From contig JAPXKJ010000001.1 in assembly GCA_033810155.1 (NCBI GenBank), forward strand, positions 109,643 through 173,642: DNA of 64,000 nt. The letters are read 5' to 3'. Under the pieces are notes generated by a model. It did not search any database. It was not told the DNA's origin and saw nothing but the letters and a program-made list of their open reading frames with translations. Below, piece after piece: positions 17,509 to 25,723 of the stretch. How positions within the stretch are numbered: the first letter of the stretch is position 1; the number at the start of each line of letters is the position of its first letter. The position numbers were made by a program, and so were the translations under genes. Source of the stretch: UBA3907 sp033810155 (GTDB taxonomy: Bacteria; Bacillota; Sulfobacillia; Fermentithermobacillales; Fermentithermobacillaceae).

Positions 17509-18867
17509 ATGAATGATGGCGGGATTAGCGTTGATATACTAATATCAGATGATAAGATGGCAGCCTACATCCGCATACATGATCGCGGCGACTTCTCACA
17601 TAGTGAGATCAAAGATGCGCTTTCGCAGCACGGTGTGATATTTGGAGTTTCGGATTCTGCAATCCGAGCAGCCCTATCTGGCGAAAGAGGTAAACTGTAT
17701 CAAGTTGCTTGGGGGATTCCTCCACATAGCAACCCCTCACCGGCAGGCCCTTCTGAACCTCGACTGGTTTTGACGTTTAGCCACTCACAACACGATAGGC
17801 CACCACAAGAGATAACAGTAGGCCCGGACTTCTCGCGCGAGTGGACGAAACTGTGCAGTCACGGTTCCATACGGGCGGGGAAATCCTTGGCATTTCTAAG
17901 AAACCCAGAGGAGTACAGTTTTGGTGTAACAGTCACCGGAGAAAAGATCCCGTACATTGCCGACAGACCTGTCTTAAGGTGCGGACCAAATACCGCGCCA
18001 TCTTCTGACGGTAAGCATGTATTGGCGACAAAGTCAGGGATCCCATATGCTGATAACGGTATGCCATGTGTTCTCGATTGCATACGGATAATTGGCAATA
18101 TAGGTCCTCATACAGGTGATATATCTTTTCCAGGTGACGTGATAATATTCGGCAACGTCCTGCAAGGTTTCCACGTGTCTACTTGGGGCCGGCTAACAGT
18201 GAAGGGCAATTTGTCGGGCTCAGCTTCATGCGCAGGCGACATTATCGTCGATGGGAGCATAAATGCTCCGAACGCAACAGTAGAAAGTGGCGGCACAGTT
18301 CTTATGCGTTTCTGTGAGAACTCAGTAATTCGTGCACAGGGCGAAGTAATCATCTCAGAATACGCGATGCACAGCGTGGTTGAAACTGAGAAGAAGGTGA
18401 GATTAAGTCCTGAAAGGGGCCGTATCGTAGGCGGCATAACGAGGGCTAAAGAAGGCGTATCGAGCCGTTCCGTAGGATCTGCGATGAGTGTTGCTACGCT
18501 AATTGAGGTAGGTGTAAGTCCGAAAGTAAGGAGGGAGTACGAAAACATAAAGAAAGACATCGCAACCGTCGATGAGGAAATAAAGAGGGTCAGAATAATC
18601 CATCCCGGAAGCCTGTCAGAATCAGAAAAGACAGATCCAGATGCCCTTTATCTTAAAAGATTGAACGCGCTATTCGAAGATAAGAGAGAGGACCTTTTTG
18701 CAAGGCTCGTTTCTATCGAGGACGCAATAAAAAAGTCTAAGAGCGGATATTTCTACGCGCAAGAAGTGATGCCTGGAACAAAAGTAGTCCTCGGTATGGA
18801 TGTTTATGAGTTCAACGAGGTAAAACGCGAAGTTAGTATCGGGGTGAACACTGATGAGACCTATTGA
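17509..18867 (+). CDS. fapA: FapA/DUF342 family protein of the flagellar operon
   Basis: This 452-aa protein has an N-terminal DUF342-type domain. A central beta-helical repeat region (around residues 195-310) contains IGNIGPHTGDISFPGDVIIFGNVLQGFHV as short successive repeats with SGSASCAGDIIVDGSINAPNATVESGG. A C-terminal coiled coil follows (around 340-410). DUF342 (flagellar assembly protein A) genes are common between the sigma-28 gene and rpsB in Bacillota. The role is poorly defined; the polymer-like repeat domain resembles bactofilins. ATG 17509 has GGGAGGA upstream. Confidence 0.85.
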   Translation: MNDGGISVDILISDDKMAAYIRIHDRGDFSHSEIKDALSQHGVIFGVSDSAIRAALSGERGKLYQVAWGIPPHSNPSPAGPSEPRLVLTFSHSQHDRPPQEITVGPDFSREWTKLCSHGSIRAGKSLAFLRNPEEYSFGVTVTGEKIPYIADRPVLRCGPNTAPSSDGKHVLATKSGIPYADNGMPCVLDCIRIIGNIGPHTGDISFPGDVIIFGNVLQGFHVSTWGRLTVKGNLSGSASCAGDIIVDGSINAPNATVESGGTVLMRFCENSVIRAQGEVIISEYAMHSVVETEKKVRLSPERGRIVGGITRAKEGVSSRSVGSAMSVATLIEVGVSPKVRREYENIKKDIATVDEEIKRVRIIHPGSLSESEKTDPDALYLKRLNALFEDKREDLFARLVSIEDAIKKSKSGYFYAQEVMPGTKVVLGMDVYEFNEVKREVSIGVNTDETY

Positions 18868-19174
18868 TACCTTGACAGGCATTCCAAAGTCTCCTGAAAT
18901 AGCCAGGGTAGCTGATTCCACCCAGAAACAAGGAACTGTGCAATCACAAATCCAGCTAGTTTCTTTCGCTAAGGAAGTTTCGGAAAAAGCATCCACCGTG
19001 TCACAGAGTCCACATGTGAGCGAAGCCGCAATAGACCCTGACTCCCGAAAAAAGAAGGGAAACGCTGGAGGGTCGTTTTCTGACGGAGCCCATGACGGCG
19101 ACAAAAGTGATACCGATGAACCGAAACCACAGCATCCTACCAAGGGGAAAATTCTAGACATACGGGGAGCATAG
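18854..19174 (+). CDS. Small hydrophilic protein of unknown function at the end of the flagellar operon
   Basis: This 106-aa protein starts MRPIDTLTGIPKSPEIARV and is highly polar, with a lysine- and aspartate-rich C-terminal half that is probably disordered. No membrane segment or catalytic motif is visible. It overlaps the FapA gene by 14 bases and ends before the rpsB promoter, a position where small, poorly conserved genes occur in Bacillota. The short overlap and absence of any competing frame support that it is translated. Function unknown. Confidence 0.6.
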   Translation: MRPIDTLTGIPKSPEIARVADSTQKQGTVQSQIQLVSFAKEVSEKASTVSQSPHVSEAAIDPDSRKKKGNAGGSFSDGAHDGDKSDTDEPKPQHPTKGKILDIRGA

Positions 19175-19195
19175 TTCTTTATAATGTGTTATACT
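19155..19195 (+). promoter_or_regulatory. Candidate promoter for rpsB-tsf
   Basis: TAGACA (19155-19160) and a perfect TATAAT (19180-19185) are separated by 19 bases, slightly longer than ideal. A second -10-like TATACT lies at 19190-19195. Transcription would start near 19192, just upstream of the structured rpsB leader. This marks the switch from flagellar to ribosomal genes. Confidence 0.5.
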
Positions 19196-19214
19196 ACCTG
19201 AGGTTAAATTCAAA

Positions 19215-19291
19215 GCACTCACGCCATCATAACGCCGTGGTGTTTGCCCAAAGGGCTCGTTGCTGATGGCGGTGGATGAACCACGGAGGTG
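19215..19291 (+). promoter_or_regulatory. rpsB leader with predicted pseudoknot (S2 autoregulation candidate)
   Basis: CGCCATCA (19222-19229) pairs with TGATGGCG (19264-19271). Inside lies the small hairpin GCCC 19246-19249/GGGC 19253-19256. CCGTGG (19235-19240) in the enclosed loop is complementary to CCACGG (19281-19286), which merges into the GGAGGTG ribosome site of rpsB. Loop-to-downstream pairing makes a pseudoknot over the ribosome binding site. This is the general design of known bacterial rpsB leaders that bind S2, so feedback control by S2 is inferred. Confidence 0.65.
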
Positions 19292-19300
19292 TATATTGTA

Positions 19301-20002
19301 TTGTCAGTCGTATCCATGAAACAACTACTTGAAGCGGGCGTTCATTTTGGTCACCAAACGCGCCGCTGGAATCCGAAAATGAAGCCGTACATTTTCATTG
19401 AGCGAAACGGAATCTACATCATCGATCTTCAGAAAACCGTCCGAATGATAGAAGAAGCCTATGATTTTCTGCGTGGGGTAGCTATGGACAACGGGCGAGT
19501 CTTGTTTGTAGGCACTAAGAAGCAAGCTCAAGAATCTGTGGAAGCCGAGGCTACCAGATGCGGCGAGTTCTACATTAACCAAAGATGGCTAGGTGGTACG
19601 CTTACAAACTTTGGCACTATTAGAAAGAGAATCGAAAAACTTATCGAACTCGAAACACTTCAAGAGCAAGGCTACTTCGAGACTCTTCCCAAGAAGGAAA
19701 AAGCTGTTTTGGAAAGAGAAATGGAAAGACTAAAGAAGAACTTCAGCGGAATTAAAGGGATGCAGAAACCGCCGGAGGCTATATTTGTAGTCGATCCCAG
19801 AAAAGAGCGAATAGCAACTCTTGAAGCAAGGCGTCTGGGTATTCCCATAATTGCTATAGTAGACACAAATTGTGATCCTGATGAAGTAGACTATGTAATT
19901 CCAGGAAACGATGATGCAATTCGTTCGGTAAAGCTCATAACTTCCAAGATGGCCGATGCCGTATTGGAAGGCAAACAAGGAGTCCAGGTTCAGGAGGAGT
20001 GA
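19301..20002 (+). CDS. rpsB: 30S ribosomal protein S2
   Basis: S2 (233 aa) begins SVVSMKQLLEAGVHFGHQTRRWNPKM, the universal S2 start. It also has the conserved FINQRWLGGTLTN-type segment and EAIFVVDPRKERIATLEARRLGIPIIAIVDTNCDPD. I chose TTG 19301, placed about 10 bases after GGAGGTG; this gives the usual M-S-V-x-S-M-K start. A GTG at 19289 overlaps the ribosome site and is unlikely. tsf follows after 5 bases, the standard rpsB-tsf pair. Confidence 0.97.
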   Translation: MSVVSMKQLLEAGVHFGHQTRRWNPKMKPYIFIERNGIYIIDLQKTVRMIEEAYDFLRGVAMDNGRVLFVGTKKQAQESVEAEATRCGEFYINQRWLGGTLTNFGTIRKRIEKLIELETLQEQGYFETLPKKEKAVLEREMERLKKNFSGIKGMQKPPEAIFVVDPRKERIATLEARRLGIPIIAIVDTNCDPDEVDYVIPGNDDAIRSVKLITSKMADAVLEGKQGVQVQEE

Positions 20003-20007
20003 GACAG

Positions 20008-20607
20008 ATGGCCGAGATAACGGTAGATATGATAAGAGAATTAAGAGGAAGAACAGGTGCAGGGATGATGGACTGCAAGAGGGCGCTTGAGGATGCTGAC
20101 GGAGACATGGAGAAAGCTGTTGATATCCTGAGAACAAAGGGCCTTGCTCTTGCAGCAAGAAAAGCTGGTAGGAGCGCCAAAGAAGGAATAATCACGTCGT
20201 ATATCCATCACAACCGAAGAGTTGGCGTACTTATTGAACTCAATTGCGAAACCGATTTCGTAGCTCGAACTGATCAGTTTGATGAACTCGCTAAGGATAT
20301 TGCAATGCACATTGCCATGGCCAATCCGCAGTACATTTCCAAGGCTGAAGTACCTCAGGAAGTTTTAGATCATGAAGCGTCCATCGAAAGAGAAAAAGCC
20401 TTGGCAGAAGGTAAGCCTGAACAAATAGTCGACAAAATCGTAGCGGGCAGAATAGGGAAACTCTATGAAACCATTTGCCTACTGGAACAACCGTTTATCA
20501 AAGACGACTCAAAAACCATTGCAGATCTAATCAACGAAGCTATCGCGTTATTGGGCGAGAACATTGTTGTAGGACGCTTTGCGCGCTTCGAAGTAGGGGA
20601 GAAGTAG
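20008..20607 (+). CDS. tsf: Elongation factor Ts, short form
   Basis: EF-Ts is the GDP exchange factor for EF-Tu. The N-terminal UBA-like domain (MIRELRGRTGAGMMDCKRAL) and the TDFV motif (NCETDFVART) are intact. At 199 aa it is about a third shorter than the Bacillus or Escherichia forms and lacks the second core subdomain, like the Thermus-type short EF-Ts. ATG 20008 has GGAGGAG upstream. It is part of rpsB-tsf-pyrH-frr. Confidence 0.96.
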   Translation: MAEITVDMIRELRGRTGAGMMDCKRALEDADGDMEKAVDILRTKGLALAARKAGRSAKEGIITSYIHHNRRVGVLIELNCETDFVARTDQFDELAKDIAMHIAMANPQYISKAEVPQEVLDHEASIEREKALAEGKPEQIVDKIVAGRIGKLYETICLLEQPFIKDDSKTIADLINEAIALLGENIVVGRFARFEVGEK

Positions 20608-20612
20608 AAACT

Positions 20613-21371
20613 GTGACAAGCAACTGTGCTTCTAACATGGATCATGTGGCGAAAAAGCCAAAATACAAAAGGGTCGTGTTGAAACTTTCGGGCGAGTCTT
20701 TCGCAGGCGGCTCTGGTTTCGGAATTGATCTAGATGTCGTCAACTCAATGGCACGTCAGATAAAGGACGTATTTGAGAAGCAAGTTGAAATGGCTATTGT
20801 GGTGGGCGGGGGGAATTTCTGGCGCGGAACACGCGGCGAGCAAAAAGGGATGGACCGCGCCACCTCAGACTATATGGGCATGCTCGCGACAGTCTTGAAC
20901 TGTATGGCGCTACAAGACAGACTTGAGATACTCGGACTGGAAACCAGGCTCATGACCGCCATAGATATGAGGGAAGTTGCAGAACCATATATAAGGCGCA
21001 AAGCAATTCACCACCTCAAGATGGGCAGAATTGTAATCTTTGGGGCGGGAACCGGGAATCCGTATTTCTCCACCGATACTACGGCTGCTTTGCGTGCTGC
21101 CGAAATTGGGGCAGAGGCCATATTGATGGGTAAACGTGGAACAGACGGCGTATACGATTCAGATCCTAATCTCAATCCAAGCGCTACAAAGTTCGATCAA
21201 TTGGACTACCTTGATGTCATAAACCTAGGTCTTAAGGTCATGGATGCGACCGCGACTACCCTTTGCATGGATAACTGTATACCGCTTGTAGTATTTGATA
21301 TGGATGTTTATGGTAATATTGAAAAGGCAGTGATGGGGGAAAAAGTCGGAACGATTGTAGGGAGGGAGTAG
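20613..21371 (+). CDS. pyrH: UMP kinase
   Basis: PyrH (252 aa) phosphorylates UMP to UDP. Conserved text: YKRVVLKLSGESFAGG, VVGGGNFWRG, AEPYIRRKAIHHL, VIFGAGTGNPYFSTDTTAALRA and the C-terminal MDNCIPLVVFDM. The start GTG 20613 follows GGGGAG closely, whereas ATG 20637 has no ribosome site; this leaves a short N-terminal tail of about 15 residues before the kinase fold. It starts 5 bases after tsf. Confidence 0.96.
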   Translation: MTSNCASNMDHVAKKPKYKRVVLKLSGESFAGGSGFGIDLDVVNSMARQIKDVFEKQVEMAIVVGGGNFWRGTRGEQKGMDRATSDYMGMLATVLNCMALQDRLEILGLETRLMTAIDMREVAEPYIRRKAIHHLKMGRIVIFGAGTGNPYFSTDTTAALRAAEIGAEAILMGKRGTDGVYDSDPNLNPSATKFDQLDYLDVINLGLKVMDATATTLCMDNCIPLVVFDMDVYGNIEKAVMGEKVGTIVGRE

Positions 21372-21372
21372 C

Positions 21373-21933
21373 GTGAACGAAAAGACCCTGATGACTCAAA
21401 CAGAAGACAGGATGAAAAACGTAATCGAAGCTTACAAAAAGGATCTTGCTTCCATGAGAGCCGGTCGAGCAACGCCCCTTTTATTGGACAAAGTGCTTGT
21501 AGACTACTATGGGGTTCCTACGCCTATAAACCAGGTGGCATCAATTGGGATAACTCCCCCAAGAACCCTTGTAATACAACCGTGGGATAAAAAACTTCTT
21601 AGCAGCATAGAGAAAGCAATACAAAAGGCCGATCTAGGAGCCATGCCAAACAACGACGGCAATGTTGTGAGACTTACAATCCCTCCACTTTCCGGAGAAA
21701 GACGCCAAGAGCTCATCAAAACCCTAAAGAAAGACGCTGAGATGCAAAAGGTAATGATCAGAAACCTCAGACGTGATGCCATTGAACAAGTGAAGGAAGC
21801 TGAGAAAGCAAAAGAGATCTCAGAAGATGAATCCAGGCGTATACAGGACAAAATTCAGAAACTTACTGACAAATATATCGAGATGATCGACAGTATTACA
21901 TCAGTGAAGGAAGAAGAGGTAATGGAAGTGTGA
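21373..21933 (+). CDS. frr: Ribosome recycling factor
   Basis: RRF (186 aa, one of the most constant lengths in bacteria) splits post-termination ribosomes with EF-G. Conserved text includes RAGRATPLLLDKVLVDYYGVPTPINQVASI, PWDKKLLSSIEKAI and IRNLRRDAIEQVKE. Start GTG 21373 follows GGGAGGGAG. Its stop overlaps the uppS start. Confidence 0.98.
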   Translation: MNEKTLMTQTEDRMKNVIEAYKKDLASMRAGRATPLLLDKVLVDYYGVPTPINQVASIGITPPRTLVIQPWDKKLLSSIEKAIQKADLGAMPNNDGNVVRLTIPPLSGERRQELIKTLKKDAEMQKVMIRNLRRDAIEQVKEAEKAKEISEDESRRIQDKIQKLTDKYIEMIDSITSVKEEEVMEV

Positions 21934-22703
21934 GGACCTCAGAGGAAGATCTTTGGCTTTCTAAGGCGCTTGAAGGAAAAACACCGCGTCACATCGGGAT
22001 CATCATGGATGGCAACGGCCGTTGGGCTCTGAAAAGAGGTCTGAAAAGGACAGAAGGGCACAAGGCTGGCGTTGAGAGCATACGCAGGTGCCTTCCTGCG
22101 CTTCACAATTTGGGCGTGGAATACTGCACCTTATTCGCATTTTCTACAGAGAATTGGAAGCGCCCTGCCGATGAGATATCCTTTCTCTTTAACCTGGTTG
22201 TGGATTACACGTTCAAATACAAGCACGAATTATTGGACAATGACGTGAGGGTATTTCCCATAGGCAGATGGGAAGAACTTCCCGGGTATGTAGTAAATGC
22301 CCTGAGAGAGGTGGCCAGAGATACCCGAGAGTGCAAATCTCTGAATTTGTGTCTCGCCATCAACTATGGCGGGAGACAAGAAATAGTAGATGCCGCTTTG
22401 AAACTGGTGACAAAGTCCCTCTCAGGTGATCTGAATGACCTTGCAAGTATTTCTGAAGAATACTTCTCGAGTCTACTCTACACTCAAGGAATACCTGACC
22501 CTGAACTGATCGTCCGCACCTCTGGCGAAAAGAGACTCTCTAACTTCCTGCTGTGGCAGTCTGCTTATTCTGAATTCGTGTTTACAGATGTTCTGTGGCC
22601 TGATTTCGGACCGGTGGACCTATATAAGTGTGTAGTGGAATTCTCGCAGCGGGAACGCAGATTTGGTGATGTCACAGGTAAAGAGGATGATGATGGGTGC
22701 TAA
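21930..22703 (+). CDS. uppS: Isoprenyl (undecaprenyl diphosphate) synthase
   Basis: UppS (257 aa) is the cis-prenyltransferase that makes the C55 lipid carrier for cell wall synthesis. It has HIGIIMDGNGRWALKRG with the catalytic Asp, FAFSTENWKRP, and the C-terminal PDPELIVRTSGEKRLSNFLLWQSAYSEF block. It starts at GTG 21930 inside the end of frr and overlaps cdsA by 7 bases, so frr-uppS-cdsA are likely coupled. Confidence 0.97.
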   Translation: MRTSEEDLWLSKALEGKTPRHIGIIMDGNGRWALKRGLKRTEGHKAGVESIRRCLPALHNLGVEYCTLFAFSTENWKRPADEISFLFNLVVDYTFKYKHELLDNDVRVFPIGRWEELPGYVVNALREVARDTRECKSLNLCLAINYGGRQEIVDAALKLVTKSLSGDLNDLASISEEYFSSLLYTQGIPDPELIVRTSGEKRLSNFLLWQSAYSEFVFTDVLWPDFGPVDLYKCVVEFSQRERRFGDVTGKEDDDGC

Positions 22704-23482
22704 AACAAAGGATCGCATCAGCTATTGTTTTGGCCCCCCTCATAATTGTGCCTTTGTATTTAGGCGGCGTCCCGTTCGGATTGCTTCTCGCACTACTGTC
22801 ATGCCTCTCAGCTAGGGAATACAAAAATCTCTTAGGCAATGCCCAACTAGAGTTGCATTACATGTTCATCCCCATATGTGTCATGATTGCCTTAACAGGG
22901 TTATCACAGCAGTCTGCATACTTGTTTGATTCATTGGTGATAAGCGCCCTCCTACTATTGTCCCTGTCTACAATACAAAAGGGCATAGTAGTTGGAGCTT
23001 TCGGCGTTTCGGGAGCTATCTATATAGGCGGCTTCTGGGGAACTATGGGTCTCTTAAGAACGGGGCCAGATGGCAGGGAATGGGCTTTTCTCGTACTGTT
23101 CGTCACCTGGGCAGCTGACATTGCCGCCTTTTTTGGGGGGAGGGCATGGGGCAAGCACAAACTTGCACCGAGGATAAGCCCTGGCAAGACCTGGGAAGGC
23201 ACTGTCTTTGGAATTGCTGCAAGCACGCTGGTATCGGTGTTGTGGGGCATCCATATGAGCCTTGCTCTTTGGCAATGTGCAATTATCGGTATTTGCCTTG
23301 GGATAATGGCCGTCACGGGTGATCTTGTGGAATCGAGTTTAAAGCGTTACTGTAATTCTAAGGACTCGGGCAATCTAATCCCTGGGCATGGCGGAGTTCT
23401 GGACAGATTCGACAGTGTGTTGTTCACAAGCGCAGGAGGCTTGGTGATAAGGGAGTTGCTGCAAGTGTTTCATGCTATATAA
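22697..23482 (+). CDS. cdsA: Phosphatidate cytidylyltransferase (CDP-diacylglycerol synthase)
   Basis: CdsA (261 aa) makes CDP-diacylglycerol from phosphatidate and CTP. It has about seven membrane helices and the family signature near the C-terminus, ESSLKRYCNSKDSGNLIPGHGGVLDRFDS, in which the KDxGxxxPGHGGxxDRxDS residues bind metal and substrate. Start is GTG 22697, overlapping the uppS end. Confidence 0.96.
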   Translation: MLKQRIASAIVLAPLIIVPLYLGGVPFGLLLALLSCLSAREYKNLLGNAQLELHYMFIPICVMIALTGLSQQSAYLFDSLVISALLLLSLSTIQKGIVVGAFGVSGAIYIGGFWGTMGLLRTGPDGREWAFLVLFVTWAADIAAFFGGRAWGKHKLAPRISPGKTWEGTVFGIAASTLVSVLWGIHMSLALWQCAIIGICLGIMAVTGDLVESSLKRYCNSKDSGNLIPGHGGVLDRFDSVLFTSAGGLVIRELLQVFHAI

Positions 23483-23497
23483 AACACGCGAAAGGGA

Positions 23498-24556
23498 TTG
23501 TTGCGTTTCATGACACAAAAGAAAATGCTTGTTGCGATATTCCTTCTAATAGCAGTATTTCTATTCTTGAAATACATAATGCCCTATGTCGCCCCGTTCG
23601 CACTAAGCGCTTTCCTCGCTTTTTTGTTAGAACCCATAGTTACGTTTCTGGAGACGCGCCTAAAAATGGGGCGGGGATGGGCAGCGATACTCTCGATGCT
23701 GATTTTTGGCGTAGTTGTTGGTTCGATACTGGTGTGGAGCTTTACAAGCCTAAGTACGGAACTAACAGATTTGTACGAACGACTACCTGAGTACTATACC
23801 GAATTCATGGAAGTAATGCGAAACGCTCTTGAGGTCAGCGGCGAGTTCTCGAAGAACCTCCCGGAACCTTTGGCAACTACTGTACAAGGTCTGTGGAACA
23901 GTCTGTATGATGCTCTTTACGGCATCGTCATAGGTGCCGGTGAGATGGTGAAGTCAGTTCCAGGGCTTTCTATTTCGGCGGTTTTTGCAGTGATTAGCAC
24001 ATATCTAATGATAAAAGACAAAGACCAGATCTATGAGTCTATAGGCCGCGCCATTCCCAAAGAAAGATTCGGCGCCTTCGTTACTGCCGAAAATACCATT
24101 TTGGCAAGTGTTTCGAAGGTAATCAGAGTTGAAATACTACTTATCATAGTTACTATGATCGTTAACATAATAGGGCTTCGGATCATCGGGACAAGATATG
24201 CAGTAGGGCTCGGCATTATTCTCGCGGTTCTCGACGTTATTCCAATAATAGGTCCGGGACTCATCTATATACCATGGATAATATATCATTTGGCTTGGGG
24301 TAGCGCGTATTTGGCCGTATACCTTATGGTTTTATATGGCGGAGTATCACTACTGAGACAAATAGCTAGGACTAGCATGATTGGAAAAGAAACCGGACTA
24401 CACCCGCTGGCGGCTCTCGTTTCCTTATACCTGGGGTTTCGCCTTTTCGGAGGAATAGGAGTAATCTATGGACCACTGGTAGCTGTCCTCCTAGCAGGTT
24501 TTCTTTCGCATGACGCTCATGACGCTATAGATAATAAAGGTGGTATTGACGGTTGA
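23498..24556 (+). CDS. AI-2E family (PerM/YdiK-like) membrane protein
   Basis: This 352-aa protein has membrane helices at both ends and a central soluble stretch, the layout of the AI-2E/PF01594 family. Characteristic text is MPYVAPFALSAFLAFLLEPIV near the N-terminus and AVLDVIPIIGPGLIYIPW, the hallmark of the family, in the second half. Substrate is unknown; family members include putative autoinducer and small-molecule exporters and Na+/H+ antiporters. It sits between cdsA and dxr, which are usually adjacent. The exact start is uncertain (TTG 23498, TTG 23501 or ATG 23510). Confidence 0.85.
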   Translation: MLRFMTQKKMLVAIFLLIAVFLFLKYIMPYVAPFALSAFLAFLLEPIVTFLETRLKMGRGWAAILSMLIFGVVVGSILVWSFTSLSTELTDLYERLPEYYTEFMEVMRNALEVSGEFSKNLPEPLATTVQGLWNSLYDALYGIVIGAGEMVKSVPGLSISAVFAVISTYLMIKDKDQIYESIGRAIPKERFGAFVTAENTILASVSKVIRVEILLIIVTMIVNIIGLRIIGTRYAVGLGIILAVLDVIPIIGPGLIYIPWIIYHLAWGSAYLAVYLMVLYGGVSLLRQIARTSMIGKETGLHPLAALVSLYLGFRLFGGIGVIYGPLVAVLLAGFLSHDAHDAIDNKGGIDG

Positions 24557-25719
24557 AAGGGATATCTATTCTTGGTTCTACAGGATCTGTGGGTACGCAG
24601 GCATTAGACGTGATCAAAAACAGTTCTGACTTCAAAGTACTGGGCCTTGCAGCACACAGCAACTGGAAACAAGTCCTTTGTCAGGCAAAAACTTTCGGAG
24701 CACGAGTTGTTGCTCTATTTGACGAAAAAGCCGCAGACGTAGCCGAGAGAGAGAAGGGGTCCTTAGGGCTCAAAGATCTTGAGATACTCAGCGGCTCAAA
24801 AGGTTTGTGCGATGTCGCGTCCATGCCTGAATGCGATCTAGCGCTCCATGCCATTCCCGGTTTCGCTGGTGTGAAGCCACTTATAAGTTCGCTTGAAAGC
24901 AGAAAACAAGTGGCCTTGTCTGGAAAAGAAGCCCTTGTGTCCGCAGGCGAGATCGTTAAGACGTTCCTTGAGTCAGACCCAAACGCAATCATACCGGTTG
25001 ACTCCGAGCATTCGGCCGTTTTCCAATGCTTTTTGGGTGAGAATAAGTGTAGCATTGAGAACATCATTCTTACAGCATCAGGTGGAGCCTTGAGAGACCT
25101 TACTCGTGAAGAACTACGCAAGGTTAAGCCTTCCGATACTCTTCGGCATCCAACCTGGCAGATGGGCACAAAAGTTACTATAGACTCCGCTACGCTTTTC
25201 AACAAAGCCCTCGAGGTTATGGAAGCGCATTATCTTTTCGATATGCCTTACGATAGGATTAAAGTAGTCATTCATAGAGAAAGCATTGTGCATTCTATGG
25301 TATCCTTTAGAGACGGTAGCACGAAAGCACAGTTGGCAAATCCTGACATGCGCCTTCCGATTGCTTTTGCGCTCAATTTCCCGGAAAGAAAAAGAGGTGT
25401 GGTAGAATCCATAAATCCGGTTCTAGGCACACTTACTTTTGAAGAACCTGATCTCGAACGGTTTCCCTGCCTAAACCTTGGATATGAAGCTGGTCGCATT
25501 GGGGGTACCGCACCGTGCGTGTTATCCATCGCTGACGAAGTCGTCGTAAAAAGTTTCTTGGCCGGGGAACTTTCTTTTACCGAAATATATGATGTACTAG
25601 AATCGGTTCTTAGTCGGTGTGAGCCTCATAAAGCTGATTCCTTAGAATCCTTGGAATACGCGGCTCGATGGGCTGAATCCGAGACTAGAAGAATCATTGA
25701 TGCTCGTATGAGAAGGTGA
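24553..25719 (+). CDS. dxr: 1-deoxy-D-xylulose 5-phosphate reductoisomerase
   Basis: Dxr (388 aa) is the second enzyme of the MEP isoprenoid pathway and the fosmidomycin target. The NADPH site GSTGSVGTQALDVI is at the N-terminus. The active site has the PVDSEHSAVFQC segment, then TASGGALRD and HPTWQMGTKVTIDSATLFNKALEVMEAH. Start TTG 24553 overlaps the previous stop. Together with ispG downstream and uppS upstream it forms an isoprenoid-lipid block. Confidence 0.97.
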   Translation: MKGISILGSTGSVGTQALDVIKNSSDFKVLGLAAHSNWKQVLCQAKTFGARVVALFDEKAADVAEREKGSLGLKDLEILSGSKGLCDVASMPECDLALHAIPGFAGVKPLISSLESRKQVALSGKEALVSAGEIVKTFLESDPNAIIPVDSEHSAVFQCFLGENKCSIENIILTASGGALRDLTREELRKVKPSDTLRHPTWQMGTKVTIDSATLFNKALEVMEAHYLFDMPYDRIKVVIHRESIVHSMVSFRDGSTKAQLANPDMRLPIAFALNFPERKRGVVESINPVLGTLTFEEPDLERFPCLNLGYEAGRIGGTAPCVLSIADEVVVKSFLAGELSFTEIYDVLESVLSRCEPHKADSLESLEYAARWAESETRRIIDARMRR

Positions 25720-25723
25720 GACT

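Noticed and set aside
19204..19232. Sigma-28 promoter (TAAA-N14-GCCATCAT) before rpsB
   Set aside because: The match to GCCGATAA is poor and the -10 part is fully explained as the 5' side of the rpsB leader stem.
24681..25205. 174-aa minus-strand open frame
   Set aside because: Shadow of dxr; the plus-strand frame encodes conserved Dxr motifs.
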